The notes under the pieces are model-generated. The model had not been told where the DNA came from. It ran no database searches and was given only the letters and a program-made list of their open reading frames with translations. 64,000 bases of DNA, from the NCBI RefSeq assembly GCF_020229735.1, contig NZ_CP083455.1:523001-587000 (forward strand). The letters are read 5' to 3'. This DNA comes from Deinococcus taeanensis (GTDB lineage Bacteria > Deinococcota > Deinococci > Deinococcales > Deinococcaceae). Below, in pieces: positions 63,463-64,000 of this stretch (positions within the stretch are counted from its first letter, which is position 1; every line of letters starts with the position of its first letter). The position numbers and the translations under genes were made by a program.

Positions 63463-64000
63463 GACAGGCACGCCCGCCACGGCCCGCCTGTCCACGCGCC
63501 CGCTCGGCAGGGCTGCAGGGCGCTCCATGGGTCAGGCCAGGGACGGGCGCTGAGCGGCGCACCAGCGCGGAGACGACTCAGCTGCCCACCTGATCCGGAC
63601 GACCGCGTGAATCAGCTGAGCCGTGGCCCGCAGGACCACGCCCCGCTTCAGGCAGCACAGACCATTGAGCCTGACGGCCCGATCACGAAGGAGCTGAACC
63701 CTTGACGGTTCCAGAGGTGGGAATGGCGAGTCCCGTTGCGCGGCCGGGCACCGCAGGTCACGGACGAGGCGGCCAGCCTCTCAAGGTCCGGCAGGATCTC
63801 CCGGCCGTTCCCGCGTGGGGCCTGTGCGCTCAAGCCGTTTCAGGTGCGGCCTGCAGGCCAGCTTCACCTGTTCAGTCACCGGCCCGGTCCGGGGCGCAAC
63901 TCGATCCGGGCGTCGTCGCAGGCCTGTTTCGGGGTCCGTGCGGATCGAGTCGCGTCTGGACGTGACTGGCAGTACCCTCACCACACCCCGCGGGCACACG
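63463..64000. other. Right-edge region without a supported gene
   Basis: GACAGGC/GCCTGTC (just after 63462) could be a weak terminator for the propeller gene. An imperfect inverted repeat ACTCGATCC/GGATCGAGT is at 63899-63907 and 63942-63950. The frames present are short and Arg/Pro-rich with no start signals; remnants of a gene whose rest lies outside the window cannot be excluded. Confidence 0.45.

Noticed and set aside
63899..63950. Inverted repeat ACTCGATCC/GGATCGAGT as an attachment site or transposon end
   Set aside because: Spacing of 34 nt, no integrase or transposase, no target-site duplication, and it lies at the window edge.

Overview
The window is a GC-rich (roughly 70 percent), densely coded bacterial chromosome segment that reads as Deinococcus. 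The reasons are the gene content (DUF4384/PEGA surface protein, PQQ-propeller protein with a stalk domain, mazG-Nudix pair, mutS-mutL, SWIM-SNF2 helicase, DinB-like protein) and the promoter layout: about twenty genes carry a TANNNT-type -10 hexamer that ends 5-9 nt before the start codon. This is the leaderless-mRNA arrangement described for Deinococcus. No rRNA, tRNA, CRISPR array, prophage or intact insertion sequence was seen. Genus assignment is inference from gene content and signals, not a database match.

Layout. 1-3.4 kb: truncated GGDEF cyclase, lipoprotein, small membrane protein, nitroreductase, aldo/keto reductase. 3.6-6 kb: type III polyketide synthase, then a C39-peptidase/TPR pseudogene. 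6-8.4 kb: two-gene 2-oxoacid dehydrogenase E1 operon with a TetR-type operator upstream. 8.7-16 kb: gltX, CHAD protein, hypothetical, mutS-mutL. 16-20 kb: a 37-residue small ORF, PEGA protein, mazG-Nudix, secreted hypothetical, SDR. 20.4-26.2 kb: smpB, a degenerate amidase, GerMN protein and smc. 26.6-32 kb: NTF2-like protein, secreted alpha-amylase, frameshifted ppc, YmdB-like phosphodiesterase. 32-40 kb: U32 peptidase-like (RlhA-type) protein, DUF402, nucleotidyltransferase, glgC, ABC exporter with a frameshift at the permease start. 40-42 kb: YciI protein, carboxynorspermidine-synthase-like enzyme and a divergent membrane protein. 42-46.1 kb: a translationally coupled four-gene operon (SDR/epimerase, metallo-beta-lactamase-fold hydrolase, F390-synthetase-like AMP ligase, KAS III). 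46.2-52.7 kb: aroA, YiaA/B-like protein, glucose/sorbosone dehydrogenase, SWIM-SNF2 helicase with an overlapping upstream mini-ORF. 52.7-56 kb: the trp operon with a complete attenuator. 56-61 kb: DinB-like protein, Lrp regulator divergent from kamA, class III aminotransferase. 61-63.5 kb: small secreted poly-Thr protein and PQQ-propeller protein.

How the parts work together. trpL-trpE-trpG-trpD is a ribosome-mediated attenuation unit whose leader peptide (Trp-Trp-Trp plus one more Trp) appears to be translated from a leaderless transcript. The 42-46 kb operon has the enzyme classes of a head-to-head acyl condensation pathway (condense, reduce, activate or lactonise, hydrolyse) and resembles the OleA/OleD/OleC logic with a metallo-hydrolase in place of OleB. 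It is the best candidate for an undescribed system here. Lrp-kamA-aminotransferase looks like a regulated lysine/beta-lysine module.

Caveats. Two single-base homopolymer disruptions (ppc and the ABC permease) could be sequencing errors or real mutations. Function calls come from reading motifs; no searches were run.
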